Shown here one piece after another: positions 22,261 to 37,200 of a DNA stretch of 64,000 bases. A program made the position numbers and the translations under genes. Location: the NCBI GenBank assembly GCA_018398815.1, contig CM031626.1, positions 36,427,480 to 36,491,479 on the forward strand, given 5' to 3'. Position 1 is the stretch's first letter; every line of letters begins with the position of its first letter. Source of the DNA: Conus ventricosus (taxonomy: Eukaryota; Mollusca; Gastropoda; Neogastropoda; Conidae). Below the pieces are notes generated by a model, which was not told the origin of the DNA, searched no databases, and saw only the letters and a program-made list of their open reading frames with translations.

Positions 22261-25200
22261 AAAAAACAATGTAAAAAATTCATGAGAAAAAATTAAAATT
22301 CCCATCGTTAGATGAAATTTTTGGTAGCAGACCAATCTTTTCTTGCTTCATATACATTTTCAGCCAAATTGGAGAGGAAAATGTTTTTTTCTTGTCGACA
22401 ACAGAAAATACTAACCTGAAAGACAGGGGTGGGTAAAAAAATTTTTTGGTGGATAAATTATATTCTGAGATTAGGTATGCGGGCAACAAAAACAAAACTT
22501 TAAAATTTTCATCTTCCCTTGCTAAACCCAAAAACGGCAATAAAAATTCGATTTCCCGGCAGGGTTGGAATATCTTAAACAAATGGCAGGAAATGCCCAA
22601 GAGACCCAAAATCTAAATTTAGCCAATGTGCTCATAATTATTGATTCTTTTTTAAAGGTAAAAACAGGGGTTTCTAACTTTGATTTGTTTTGGGAAATGT
22701 CGGGTATTGTTTTGAATCATCGCTAAAGGGTTGACATTTTCATCCCAAGTCCTGCCCTTCTAAAAATAAATTAATCCTATCTTTAAAACTTTTCAGAAAA
22801 ACCCTAGATACGCCCCCGAACACCCGGGTTTAATCCCAAAAAAATCCAAACCCATAAGAATTTAAACACTGTTTTTCCTTGGAAGCCCATGTTTTTTTTA
22901 CCATTATTTTTCTAAAAACAACAACTTTCTGTGTGCTTTAAAAGGTTCCTATTTTCACCTTTTCGGTTTTCAGCTTAAAACCAAATTTTTTAATGCATTT
23001 TACTATGATTTTTAGAAAAATTTGGGATACCTTCCTTTTTCCCACCAAAAACCATGCCCATTAGGAGTTCTGATGCCCAATTTTTTAAAAAAACGCTTTA
23101 ATTAATAAATAAACTTTTCTCTATAATTACCCCTTATTCAAAAACCCCCAGATCTCAGCTCCAAAACTGAAAAATTTTGGTTTGTTTGGGGAGTAAAAAC
23201 CCTTTGAAAAAACACAAAAATGGGGTTTAAAAATCTAATTTATCCCAAAATGTGAAGGAAAAGCTATTCTGCTTTTTTGGGTTTTCTTTTTTACAATATC
23301 TTGGAATGCAAAATTAAAACAAGGTTTTTTTGGGTGAATTATTTTCCCCAAATTTTTTATACGCTTTAAAACCCCAACGACTTTTTTTTTTCTTCCCGTA
23401 AGTCCATCTCTCAGTCTGCGCTAAGTACCCTCCCTTCCGAAATAAAAATAATATTAGTTTTAAATCATTTTAAAATTTTTAAATTTCCCAAAGTCTTTTT
23501 TGTGCTGAATGAAAAACTATTTATTTGGGTCGCGGGGGCCCCAAAATTTTACCGTTGGGGGACGGTAATAAAATGTAATGGGCAAAAAGCGGGAAAAAAC
23601 CCTTTTCTATAACATAAAAATTTACCCCCTTTTTTTCCCTTTTCAATTATTTCAAATGAAAAGTTCTTTATAAATTTAAAGAAACAATTTTGGGCTAAAA
23701 CTTAACCCTCCCTTAAACCCCTCGAAAAACACATAAAGCAAACAGGATTTTTGTCCGACCCTTATTTTTGGGCTTTTATTCTTTTTTAAAATGCTCTTTC
23801 CCACTTCGATTTAATTTCCCTTTTAATTCCATTTTTCATAAAAAATTGGGCCATAAAAGTTTACGAGGGGATAAAATAAAAGGCCTTTTCAAACCCCAAA
23901 AAATTGCAACATAAAATTTTTTTGATTACTTACAAACTTTTTTTGAATCGCAGGTAAAGTGAAAAAAGGGTCAATTTTTTGAGTAACCTTTTTTTTGGAA
24001 CCCCCCCGATGTTCACCTTTATATTGTTAAATGAACCCACTCCCCAAATTTTTCTATTAAATAACAAACCCTATAAAATTTACTACAAATATTACTAAAA
24101 TGAAAACCCCCATAATTGTTCAAAATTTATTGACCCCCCTTTCTTAAAAAAAAGGTTTAAAATCAAAAGTTTATCTCCAGCTGTCAGGATATTTTCCAGA
24201 ATAAAAACAGAAAATTTAAAAACAGCTTTACAAAGAACTAAAATTTATATTCACTAGAATTTTAAAAAAATTCCCCCAAATTTTCCTTTGGGCCCCAGCA
24301 GATTTCCCATTTTTAAATTTCCTTATACAAGCATATCTTTTCCCTTAAATTTTTTGGTCTGTCATGAAATTTTACACTTTTTTTTCCTTTTCTCTTAAAA
24401 TCAAATTTTCCTCCATACTGTCATTTCATAACCCAACTTTTTCCCACAAATTTCTAAAATGTTCATCCCTTTCATACATAGAAATGTTTTTTAAAGGTTT
24501 TTGATCTTTTTTCTTGAATTTTTAAAAAGTTTTTCCAAAAAAGATTTTTGACTTTTGGTTTTGAATTCACCAATTTTTTTAACCCAATCGGTCTTTTTAC
24601 TCCTTCTTTTTTCCCTCTTATTCAAGTTCTTGTATTCACGCCTTGCAATACAAAAATGGAACCTGTTTTCTTACGTGCGTTTTCCTAAATATTCTAAAAA
24701 AATCTAACCTTTTTGGGTTTTTTAGACTTTTTTCCTTTTCTAGTCATACCTTTTTTTCTGTGTGAGGGTTTTTATTTGCGGGTATTCTTTTTTTCCCCAT
24801 GTTTTTTGCTTTTTCTTTCAAGGGAATATTAAATTGATTTATTGCAGCTTCATTGACCCCGACATGTATAAAGTTTTCCCCTACCTGATAACTTTTTCGC
24901 CCCCTTTTTTTTGTACTAATGGAAAAAGGGAGAATTGTGAGAAAAAATTTGGGCCCCCAAAACAATATTTAAAAAATTAAACGGGGCACTTTCAGCATAT
25001 GATTTTGGGGTTGAAACACATCTTGTCACTTTTTTTTAAATTTTACATAACAAAAGGGGTAGGGGGGTCAGTTTCCCAAATTTTCCAAAAAAATTTTTAA
25101 AATTTAAACTTGTCACACAAAAACTCAAAAAGGTGTACAGATACTAGAAAAAAATCATTCACACTAATTTCCCTGTGTCGAAAAGTATGTGAATTACCCT

Positions 25201-28200
25201 CTGAGTCCCATCCTTACCCCTTTTTAATTTTTGCAATCCATACAGTAACATATTCGAATTTTTTTTCCCAAATTTTAAGTTCCCCCACTTTGTTTTGGGA
25301 AACTTTCACAATTTCGGAAACTGTTCTTGCTATTGTGACAAACGGTTAACTCAAGGAAAAACGGGAAAAAATTTGTGTGTTCGGGGTAAAACCGCCTAAA
25401 AACCAGTTTTGACGGTTGACTCCAGAACACACATTTTACTGTTCTTTTGATAACCCATCACACATTTCTTTCAATAACCAAAAAATAACGTTTTATTTTA
25501 CAAACAAACATACTGTGTAGGATTATCCTTTTAAATACAATTTTACAAATTTTTCAGATTTTAATTTTTTTTTTTTAATCCGGGCTTTTTTTCCGGGTCA
25601 TTTTCAATACTTAAATTTTCACGCAAAAATTAATAAAGGGGGCATCTCTGTCTTTAGGGGAAATTTAAAAACACAGCCCTTTACTTTTCTTAAAGTTTTT
25701 TAAAAACCCGAGTTATATTTTTGCATAAAATCCACAAAATTTTCCCAGATTTTTTTCCACTAAAGGCTTTTTTAAAAAAAGTTTTTTTTTTTTTTAAAAA
25801 CTATGTCTTTTTTCCGCTGAAAGTCATTATAATTTAAATGGGCGTTTGCTTCCCTCAAAAAATATAAAAAAAAGGTTCAAAATTTTTCCCACTCATTTTT
25901 ATTGCTGGGATAAAAACAAAAAAAATATTTTATAATCTTTCCAAATAAATTTTCTATTGTGATTTGTTTGGGTTTCCTTTAATTGTTGGGCAGAAAATCA
26001 CAATATAATCAAAATTATAAACGAAAAAATGTTGAAACGGGTCGAGGAATTTTTTTTCCCCAAAAACCAGTTTGCCCGAAAAATCAATGAACAATGAGGT
26101 CTTTGTCTTTAAAGTTTAACTGCTCCATGTTTTAAAAATAAAACTTAATCTAATCCAGTTATTGTTTTTATCATGCTCTCGCCAAAACTTTTTTCAGTAT
26201 AATAAAATCCTAAGGTCTAATGTGAAAAGATTAACCCAATTCGTGCGTAAGTTTGTTTCTATTTAGACTAATATTGTTTTTTTGTTGTTGTTATGCCCTT
26301 TAATATCCTCCCCATTGTAAAGAATGACGACAGTAACTTTAAGATTTGTAAAAGCCCTAATTTTTTGCCAGCAAATTAAAATTTCCTTTAAAAAGGCGCC
26401 ACTAACGCCCAAAAACCCCTTTCCCCCCTCCTTATCTTTTAAGACAAAATTTAAAATTTCATTGTGAACGTTTTCCCCAAATTTTCATTTGCGGAATAAA
26501 CGGGAATTTTGAAATAAAGCATTTTTTCAAAACCGTTTTTTTCTGTGGAGGATTTTACTTTTTTTTTTCCCATAGGGTTTTTTATTTCAATCTTTTTCCG
26601 ACATTTTCGCGGCCCATAAAGACTTACATGTAAAGGGGCCCAGATTTGAATGCTTTCTAAAAATTTTTTGACGGCCAAAAAAGGGTAAATGGGGTTATAA
26701 ATTCAAATTTTATGTCCCTTTTTAAATTTGGGTTTCCCAATGCCTTTTGGGGAGGCCCGGGGTTTTCGAACTTTTTTAAAAAAAAATTAAAACCCCGGGG
26801 CCAACATTATTTGTTCTAGTTTGCCGCTGTTTTTTGTTTGGGGAAATTTTTTTGCTGTCCCCAAACCCTCTTTGCGTTTATAATCACCTTCTTTAGTTAC
26901 TCAAAACCTACAAAGGCCTATCTAAACCGTTCTGTTCAAAGTCCGAAAACGTCTGCAAGGTTTTTTAAATTTTCAAAAGGTTTACCCCTTTAAAGGGCGC
27001 AAATGTAACTCCTGGTTTTTTTTTGGGCCCCCGCGAAAATTTTTTAGTACAACTTTTTTAATTTTATTTCCAAAAAAATGTGCAGGTTATAAACAATTTT
27101 ACAATTTTTTCCTGTTTTGCCCTGTGATCTTTTATTAAATGCCCCAAACCCCTCCCAAAAACAAATTTTTTAAAAAACTGGAAAATTAGGGAATTGTATA
27201 ATTTCAAAATTCGAAATATGCAGCTTTCCCTGAGGGGAAGGTTTTTAAAAAACGGGTTGGGGGCCCTTCCATCATGTAAGTTTTCATCATTTGCTTAGTT
27301 TCGTCCAAATGAACATAGAGTAAGGGAATGTAATGCAAGATTGAGCGGACTTTCCCCCTCATAAGTATTTGTGTTTTGGTGTAAAAATTTAAATCTTTGA
27401 GTTTCCTGGGTTTTTAGCTTAAAGCCTAACTTTTTAGCTGTTTTTATCAAAAAATTTAATGGGGCTTTTTCCCCAAGGTTTGAATTTTTAATATTGTTTT
27501 TTTTTTTTGGCATTTTTAAGTTTGAGAGTGATGTAAAAATTTATAAATTCCCTTCTTTTAGTGGGGCAAAACCCGTAATAACCATAATTTTTTAAAAAAT
27601 GGCTAATTAAGTTTTTTCCCCTTGCCATTTTTCAAATCTTATTATTCTTTTTGGGGTTTCCCGCTTTTTATTTAAACCATAGGGATTTTGGGTAAAAATT
27701 TTTAAGGGATTTCGATTTTTTTGGGTTTTCCGAATTGTATCAATAGCTTTGTTCAAAAAAACGAAGGACGGTTTGATTGTTATTTTTTAAAAACTTTTTT
27801 TTAAACGAAAAAAAAATTTGATTTCGTTTTAAATAAAACTGATGCAAAAAAATTCTTTTGGGGCCCCCACTAAAATTCAAAAAATTTTATAAAAAACTGA
27901 TTCCTTTCATTCCCCTGTGCCCCCAGACTGTCATTTTTTAAAAAAAAGGTTGAGTCTCCATTAAACGATATTTAAAACCCTCCTATTAAAAAAGCACATC
28001 GCGAAAGTGGGGTTTTAAAGTTTTCCGTTTTGCATTTTTTTGTCAAAAACCAGTTAAAACTTTGCTTTGTTTTGCGAAAATCAACTGGGGGGGAGTGTCT
28101 ATGCTGATCACAAAATCATCCTGACCCTTTTGGGGTGGGGGCAGTGAAACAGTTTTTTTTTTCCCTATTACCCCTTCAGGGATTTTGACTAAACGAAAGC

Positions 28201-31200
28201 GCCATTCCCCAAATAAAAAATTTTTAAAATCCATTCAGCAAAAGAATAGACATGAAGGCTTTTAAAAGGAAATTTGTAAGGGAATTCAATTTTAAAAATG
28301 TTAAGACAGATTTTTAAAACAAAAGTTGGTTCTTAATCTGGCTTAGGCACCCCTTTTTTTGTGGGGCGTGCAAAAAAAAGTATAACCAAAGGGAATGGAA
28401 TCCCCCTTTAAACAAATCTTTCTTTTCAGGCCCCCGGTGTTCCCCTGGGCCCATAGAGCAAGGCAAAAAAACGCAGGAAAAACATTTATCTTAGCAAATT
28501 GGGGGTTTAACTACAGCAGGAAAAGAAAGAAAAAACGAATCGTTCGACTTATTTTGGGTTTGTTTGCTAGGTTCGAAAGCAAAACAGATCGAGCAAAAAT
28601 GATTCTTCTACGGGCCCTTTGATCCCACAAAAAAAATACTTACCCAAATTTAGGGGGACCCCCTTTAAATTTTCTGCAGTTGAGGGTTTTGGGAAAGTTT
28701 AAAAAGGTACCACTTGTTTTACAATACCCCAAGATCAAAAGTGGGAACTTTGCTGTTGACACGGGTTTAAATGCTACCTTCTGACCTCAGATCCAGGTGG
28801 GAAAAAATTTTTAATTAAACTCCCAAAAATAAAATTTCTTTAAAGGCGGAAATTGAACAAAAGGGGTCGGAAAAAACGACAAAAATTTCTGGGCAGTGAT
28901 TTTGAAAAAAAAATTAAAAAAACACTATCACCCCCCAAGTTTAAGTCATCCAACCCCCGGGGTTCCAAAAGCCCAAAGACCTTTTAAAGACCGAAAAAAA
29001 AAGAAAGGGCCCCATAAATATGAAAAAAAAGCGCTTTTTTTTGGTTAACTGGCCTGGATTTCCGGCTTTTTTTAAAAAAAAAAATTTTAAACCCCCAAAT
29101 ATTAAGAGAACAATGCCCAAAATTGCTGGCCAAAAACCCAAAACTACTTTGTTTTGAGTAGACAAAACCCAAACTAACGATATCCCTAATATACCTGGTA
29201 AAGAGTTAAAAGCTTTACCGGGCTAATTTTTTTTTAAAAAAATCGCAAGATGATCAAGTTTTTTTTTTAACCCTGATTTATCAGGTGGAGGCGATGGGGG
29301 GAGGCACTAAACCCTTTTGATCCCCCCCCGCCTGTAATACCATCACTAGTGTATTTATTGCAAACCTAAGGGCCTTTTTATAACCCCTTGCTAATGGGGA
29401 CCCCTTTCCCTCTCAAAAACAGTGTTCGTTTTCTTTCCCTGCTAGGGGTTGTGTCTTCATATAAAATTCTTTGAATATTTTTCTCTTATTCTGCTAACTT
29501 GGGAAAGTCGTAATTCTTCTCGGTTAGTAGCCCGCTTCTAGTCTTGCTGATCTTTTTTCTTTATTTTTCATGTGGGTCTTTGTTCAAATTCTTTCTTTAA
29601 CATCACTCCCTAAGTTGGCCTCGTTAGCCTCAGCAAAGTTTTTTTTTTTTTTTTCTATTCCTTATCTAGTTGAGTCATTTGCAAAATTTGGTTTTTTTAA
29701 TTCCCCCTTTCTAAAGGGGTTTTAAAGTACGATCAAGGGACTTTTAATTCTTTATGGGGCTCCTGTTTTTCCTGCGGGGGGCAGCGGGGGGTTCGTGCAT
29801 AGTTTTAAATGCTGTTTCTTCTTCTTCATTTAGTTCTGCTTTATTGTTTTTTATTTTCTGTCTGCTTTTGGACTTTTAAATTTTTGGGTTCTAGTTTTGA
29901 ATTTGGTTATCTGTTGGGAGTTTTTAGCGTGTTTAGATGTTTGGGCCTTTCTTGGGGTTTTTAATTTTGGTTGTAAACCCAAAGGCAAATTTAGCTCGTT
30001 GCATGGGGCCTTTAAAAAAAAACGTCCCCATACTTAAAAAATTTTTGGGATGATTTCCCGTTTATTTGTAAGGGGAAAACATTCCCTCCTTTGTCTTTTT
30101 TTAAAAAACAAAAGGGTTTTATTTTTTTTATTTTAAAAAATCATCTTGGTATATATTTTTTCGGGTTTTTTTTTGTTTTAAAAATTTGGTTTTAATGTTC
30201 TGACCTTACTTTCTTTTAATTTCACCCCTTTTTGCGCCCCCTCTAATTTTTCATGAAATTTGAGACCCCTGAGCGATCCCCCTTCCCAAGGAGAATCACC
30301 CCATTTTCGGCTCCAAGATCAGGAATATCAAATTTCCAAAAACCTTCAATCCCTGCCATTTTTTTTTAAAAAATTTAAAACCTTTTTTTTTTTTTTTTTT
30401 AAAATTTTTGTCAAAAGTATAGGGCCTCGATTCTCAACCCGAATAGAAACTGAAACCCCCCCTTGCCCCCGCAGGGAAAATAAACGGAATTTTTATTTTC
30501 CCAAAAATAATCCATTTCTATTATGCAGATCAAATTCTTATGTCAGTTTTTCCGACCTAGGAGCGGAGGGAATTGATTGTCCCAAGGCTCAAAACGTTTA
30601 CTTTCAAAATAGAACTCGATTAAACAACGGACCCAACCAGGACATTTTGCCCAAAATTTCTAGGACGGGCAATCTTTTAAAAAAAAATTTCTGAAAAAAT
30701 TGGGGGAAAAGAAGTTTTTTTCCTTACACAATGCAGACATTTTTTTAAAACTATTCTGTTTCTATGGCCCCCCGGGAAAAAAAGGGCCAAACTTGCTTTT
30801 CAAAAATTGAAAATGAAGAAGCATTTAAAAAATGAATGGGCGGGAATTGCACCAGATGCTAAAAGCAGAAAAAAGGGCTTTAGCTGTAATTTAAATCCTT
30901 TAGGTAATCGTTTTTTCCATTCCCTTAGTTTTTGGGTTTTTGTTTAAAATTTCATGGGGCCAAAATATTTTCAAAGAGCTTTTAAAAGACAGTTTGTCTA
31001 TGAATAATTTTTAATGAATACAAACGTGTTTTTTAATAAACCAGACACCAAAAAAAAAAAGTACACATTTCTGAAAAACTCGTTAGATTTTGACGTTGTT
31101 AGCAACCCCCCTTTTTTTTGGGGAAGGGGATTGAGCATCAATAAAGGGAAAAAATTTACCATATATTCGAAGGGGTGCACCCTCTTTTCAACATACCCAA

Positions 31201-34200
31201 AAAACCCGGGCGGGACACTATAGGGAAATTTTTAGTTTTAGTGGTCCAGCAGAATTTTTTAAAGGAAATTTTTTTGCTGGGGGCCGAAGAGGGAAGAACC
31301 ATTCAAAAAGACCCCCCTAAAAATTTTTATTAATCCAAAAATAAAAAAAGTCAATGTAAAATTGGGGGTTTATTTCCTAATAAAAACTACGCTAGGGGGG
31401 TTTAAAACCCCTTTTTTTTTTTTTTTGGGACAAATAAGAAAACTTTTTTGGGAGGCGGGAGGTGTAAAAAAATCCAACAGTGGGCCCTTTGTGTTTTAAA
31501 GATCACATTTTCCCACAATTTTAGACTCGTTTTATTTTTTAAAACAAGGGAAAAAACGGCTTATGGTTTGGGAACCTAAGGTCAAACCGAGGTTTAAAAA
31601 GTTACTTTGGAAGGGGGAGAAAGGTTACAAACGTAATAACTTTAAAATTTGAAAAAAGGAAAAAGAGAGTGATAAACCAAAAAAATACGCTTTTTTTAAT
31701 TTATGATGCGCAGCTAAATTATTCGAGAAAGCATTTTAGAAAGTATAGTTACAAAATTATTTTTTTTTTTTTTAAAAAAAAAAGGCATGTCTTTTTGGGG
31801 GTTTACCAAAAGAAACCTAAAGAAGAGATACAGGAAACAACGACTCCGGGTCGTCTCTGTTTGTTATAAAAAGGAAACCCATTGACCCCGGGGGTCGTCT
31901 CGGCGGCTTGCGAAGAAAAAAACTTCAATTAAAAAATACATTACACAAATGAAACCCAAAAACTGAGCAAGACCTTTAAAAATTACAGAAAAAAACCAAC
32001 GGGGGTATTTGCGGGCCCTTTAAAATGCTTTTTATTTTATGTTAATACGGGGAGCATGGGACTATAAGTGCTGTATCGGAAGGGAAAAAGTTTTTGGTTT
32101 TTAGAAAGGGGGCAAAATCGACCCGCAGCTTTCCCTCTAGGCGGTTTGCCCCTTTGGGTTTCCTTTGGACGGGTTGTTTCATTACCCTGTAGGTGAGCTA
32201 GAAAAAAATTTAAAAACTAAACCCCCAAAAGCACACAGAAAGTTCAACTAAACAGAAAAAATTTTATTTCCCTTTAAAGGGCTGATTATAAAAAAAGCCT
32301 GGCTAACTAAAAACATCACGTTGAAGAATTTAATCTTTTACAGGCCGATTTTGATGAAAAAAAAAAGGGACAATGGGTTTGATCTTAAAAGGGAAAGGGC
32401 AAGGACAAGTTTTTCTCAAAAAGCCAAAAATGAGAAAGAAAAAAAAGGGAAATTTTTAAAAAAAGTAAACGAAAAAAATTAAAACCTGTCTAAACATTTA
32501 AAATTTTTAACAACCCCAAAGGGGTGTTTATATTTTTATTTTTATGATTTAAAGCAAAAAAAAGACCAAGGGTTTATTGTTTAAATTTTATTTTTTTTTT
32601 TTTAAAAATTAAATATTTGAGTTGGGAAAAGAAATCGCAGGGAAAAAGATTTTTAAAGGGCCAGTTTAAATTTTTTGGAAGCAATGAAAAAAATTTTTTC
32701 CCCAAGAGCACGGGGAAGGATATTGATTTAGAATTTCATTAACCCACCCAAGCTTTACGGGCAAGCATTGGTCATCCCTATTTCTAAAAGGGTTCCAAGA
32801 AAAAACTAACAATGACCCCCCAGTTAAAGTAATTTTTAGCTTTTTTTAAATCGCAAAAGAAAAATTTAAAGGGAAGAAAATCAGAATCGGGGTTTCCAAA
32901 ACTAAAAAACAACTTTTCTTTCTAATTTTTGATTTAAACCCCCTGGTTGGGCAGCCCAGGCTTACACAGTTTGTTTGGCCCGCTGAAAAGCCAAAATGAG
33001 AGGCTCTGGTTGGTCGAGGGGGGAATTCTTAGAGTTTTAGTTTAAAAAAAAGGTAAGTATGCGCCCGGTTTGGTTGGAAAGGGCTTAAAATTCCCTACCC
33101 CCAGCATTAGTTGCAAAAAGAGCATTTCTAAACATAAAAAATTTCGGGACAACAAAAATGTTTTTTGTGGTGTGTTCTCGCAAGGCTTTCATTATTTCGC
33201 AAAAAAAAGCAGAGAGAGTGTCTAAATATCACCCTTTCATCAATGTTTTAACTTTAGTGGAATTTCCTTTCCTGTTGGTATGACCAAAATTTTCAGTTTT
33301 TAAGAACAAAAAAAAAACCAATAAAATGTTTTTTTTCTAACATGGGATGAAGGGAAACAATCTACAACCTATTAAAAGGGGGCCAAAAAAAGTCCATCGA
33401 TTGGCGAAAACCCGACAAAAATCCCGGGTTTCTTACTACATGTGTTTTCCCAGCGGGGGTACCGGGAAAATTTCGCATTTTTAAAGCACAAAGATAGATT
33501 ATTGGCCCCTTCTACAAAAAATTTTGGCAAAAAAGTTTTTGCCAGGAAAAAGTTTAACAAAATTCCATTGCCCCAAAACCCGAGCGAACATAAGAAACAT
33601 TGTAAACGGCCCAGTTGACTGAAAAACAGAACAACTACGCCCCCCCCCGGATTAAAGTTAGTTTTTAAAAACTGGAAAAAACTGCAAAATTCTCCATATG
33701 GGTTTTTTTTTACGCAAAACTTTGAATCACTTATTGTTCCTTATAGGGGCCCCAAACCCCCCAGAAAATTCCAAAAAAAAGCCTTTGTGAGTAATCATCA
33801 GATTTTTTCATTTGCTTTCATCGTTTCAGGTCGGGGTGGCGCTCTTTTTTAAGCCAGAATTATACAGAGGCCCAAAAAGCGGCAGAAAAATTTTTCAGCG
33901 CTGCAAACAAGTGCGTAATGATTTTTTCTAATAATCTGAATTTTTCTGAAATCTGATGACGCCTGAAAAACCAAAAAAACAGTATGACTCCCGGGCCCCT
34001 CCCTGTTGGATTTGTTTGGGTTTAAAAGGGCCCCAGTGAGAAAAACCAATCCCAAAAGTTAAAAGACCATGGGCAATTAAACGGAAAGTTCAGAGGAGCT
34101 GCGCAAGTAAGGGAATTTCAACTAAAGTTTGAACCAAAGACATGGAAGCGCCCCTCTTCTTTCACAACTTGCAGGGGGATGACTCCCACCTTATAATGCA

Positions 34201-37200
34201 AGCGTAACCCCAAAGCCTTCAGGGGGAGCATGCTTTTCACAGTATTTAGAAAAGTACTTTTGTTTCACTTTAAATAACTTTTTTTTATACCTTTTCAAAA
34301 CCCGAAAGGGATCATTAGATTTACTTTCCCATGCCTTAAAGGCCCTGCCCAATTTTAAAAAAAAATATTTTGGCCCAACTCTTGTTAGAAAAGGGGGGGG
34401 TTTAAACCCCTTTTGAGTACATGAACAGTTGGGAAAGGTTTGGGCCCAAGATAAACTTCCGCCCCAAAGGCGCGTTTTTTTTTTAGTCTTAGAGGAAAGG
34501 ACTTTATGGGGTCTGATTACCAGCATTTCCAAGATGCCCTGGCAGAAAAATAGAGTGTTAAAAAGATGGGAGACTATCAGGTTTTATAAATTGATGGGGT
34601 TTTTGTAAAAATTTGTTGGCGGGGCGTCTTTGAAAATTATAAAAGACCCGGATGAAAAAATTTTTAGCCGGATCCCGGCATAACATTTCCACCCCCGGGG
34701 TGAGTTGGGATGCTTTCTTAAAAATTTTTGGATACAGATTGATTTATTGGGCTGACCTTCCCAATTTATTCAGATGATTTAAAAGGATTGCGGGAAAGGG
34801 AATTTAGTATGGTGTCGCATCATTTCTGTTTAAAGGGAAACCCAAAAAATACTTGGGGCATTATTAAACCGAGTAAAAAAGGGCTAAAATATCTCATGTA
34901 TTTAGCGCAAACAATCTGTATGGTTGGGTATGGCGCAAACGCTTCCATTTTCGTAACTTTTAAAAATTTTCACAGCCCAAAAATTTCCCAAAAAATTTCA
35001 AAGAGATTAAAGTGGTTTTAGCAGTTTGGCGCCCCCGGGGCCAAAAATGCGTGGGGGTTTTATTCTAGAAGTTTTACCCTTTGAATTTTCCTCATGAGCT
35101 CCTGACCTGCATTAAAGCTTTTCCATTGGCAGCAGAAAGCCTAAAGGGTGGCAAAAACGAACCGCCCCAAAAATTTTGCCAATCTTCGAGGCAAAAAAAA
35201 TTTTTGTCTGTCATTACAGACTTCTTTCTTTTTTTTTAAAACCCTGGTTTTTTAAATTGAAAGCGTTCATGTAAATTGCTTTTGGGTCAAGAACAGGTTT
35301 TATGAAAAACCAAAACATCATGAAAAACCTGATCTCAGAACTAAAACCACAGATGTTTTAGAAAAAGACTTTTTTTTAAGTGATGAAAAAAAGCTGTTTC
35401 CCGGAAAAAACTATGGAAAAACCGCACAAGCGCAAAGATGCAGAATTTGGTTTAAACCAAAAAGAAAAAAAAGCAATTAAAAATGGGCTTCCCAAACCCC
35501 CAATTATCAGGACTTCAGAAGATTTCATGAAACGCTTTTTGGTTAAAAAATTTAAAGGGAAAAAAAAGAAAAATCAAAATTTGGGCAAACCCGTATTTTT
35601 TGGGTTTAAAAGTTTTTTGAAATTACAAAAACTTTTAATGTTTGGTTTTTTTATGATAATTTAAACCCTTTTATCCAGGGTCCAGAGTACTTTACACAGA
35701 TTCAGATTGTTTTGTTATAGATATCCTACTGAAGACATCTATAAAAAAAATGGAATTTGAAGTAGGAAAAAAGGGGATTCGGATGGGATGAAAAATTGAT
35801 TACCCTAAAAATGGTTTACATTTTAATTTCTAAAAAAGAAGGTTTTAGGGAAAAATGAAGGAAGAATTTTCTTGGGAAAAGGGGATTAAGGGGTTTTTTT
35901 GGTTTTAAAGGGCGAAAAAGTACAGTATTTTGAGCCAGGAGAAAACCTTTTTAAAGCAAAAAAGGGAAAATTTGCAGTGTTGTGCATTCAAACATATCAC
36001 CCGACAACCCCACAAAGAAAACATTGTTTGAACCAAAAAGAATTTTTTATATGACAACGTTTAAAAATGCGATCTAATCAAAATGAGATCAAAAACAACC
36101 CGGGTTTGGAACAAAGAAGCAAAGTTTGAAAAAAAAAACAAAAAGTGTGTTTTTTTAATCCCGAGTTTTTTTATGCATAGGCATTGGGGGAACCGTCAAT
36201 TAATTAAAGCGGAACGTGTCTTGGGGGGATTATCTGCGTTTTTTCCTTCACAAAAGATCTTTTTAGGAGCCGGTTTTTTTTTGTTGTGTCGTTTCTCGGG
36301 AAAAAATAAACGGGCGGATTATTTTTAAAAATTTTTTTTATTTATATGGGTCAACACTCCAAAATGGATTTGGTTTTCCCTAATGGGGTGGGGCCCCCCT
36401 TTTGCTTCCCCCGGTAAAATAAGGTACCTTACTTTTAAACAAATGGGGAATTTGTTTGCTGATGAAACCCGGAAACTTCAGAAACATTTATTGTTTTTTT
36501 TTTTGATTGCATGTAATGGGGTTTTTTCCCCTTTTAAAATTTTTCATTTTCATTGCGCGTTTGAAATGAGGGGAGTCTTCTAACCCATTCTGTGTTGCGA
36601 GAATTGTCAAAAAAGCTCTCTGTGATATGGTAAAAAAAAAGGGCTTTCGGCTAAAGTTTGTTAAAGTTTTAAAAAAAGCCTGTGATCTGTGAACTCCTGG
36701 GGTGCCTCTTTTAATGGTAAATCATGTTTTTAAAAATAATTGATTCACCGACCCTTTTAAAATTTTTTTCCATCATCGACTTTAATCGCGAGGATAAGTT
36801 AAAGGGGGCCCCGTTGGTTTATTTTGTTGTATGGCAACACAACAGCGAGGCAACCCCTTTTTTGGGTTAAAAGGCTCAGCCCTCTTTGTGTCTTGAAGGA
36901 CGTCAAAAGAATGTAAGTTTCTACTTAAATCTTTTTTGTCTGATCGTAATGGGGTAAATATAGAAGGTCCATTTGAGGGTTTTCGTTCGGTATTTTTTTT
37001 ACAAAGTGGGGGTTCTGTAAATTTTTTTTTGGGGGCAGGAAAATTTAAATTTTTCCAAATCGCTTGTTTAGATAACCATTCCCCTTTGGTGTTTGTTACG
37101 ACACCCCCCGGGTTTGCTTAGCTTTTTGATTGCTGTTATTCCCTTCCAATATCCTTTTGGTGAATAAAAAGATTTTGTTCATTTTTTATTCAGCCAATAT

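Noticed and set aside
30260..30694. 144-codon frame and many 60-100-codon frames between 22 and 44 kb
   Set aside because: Rich in Phe, Lys, Pro and Gly from homopolymer runs; no domains; base accuracy in this interval is not credible.
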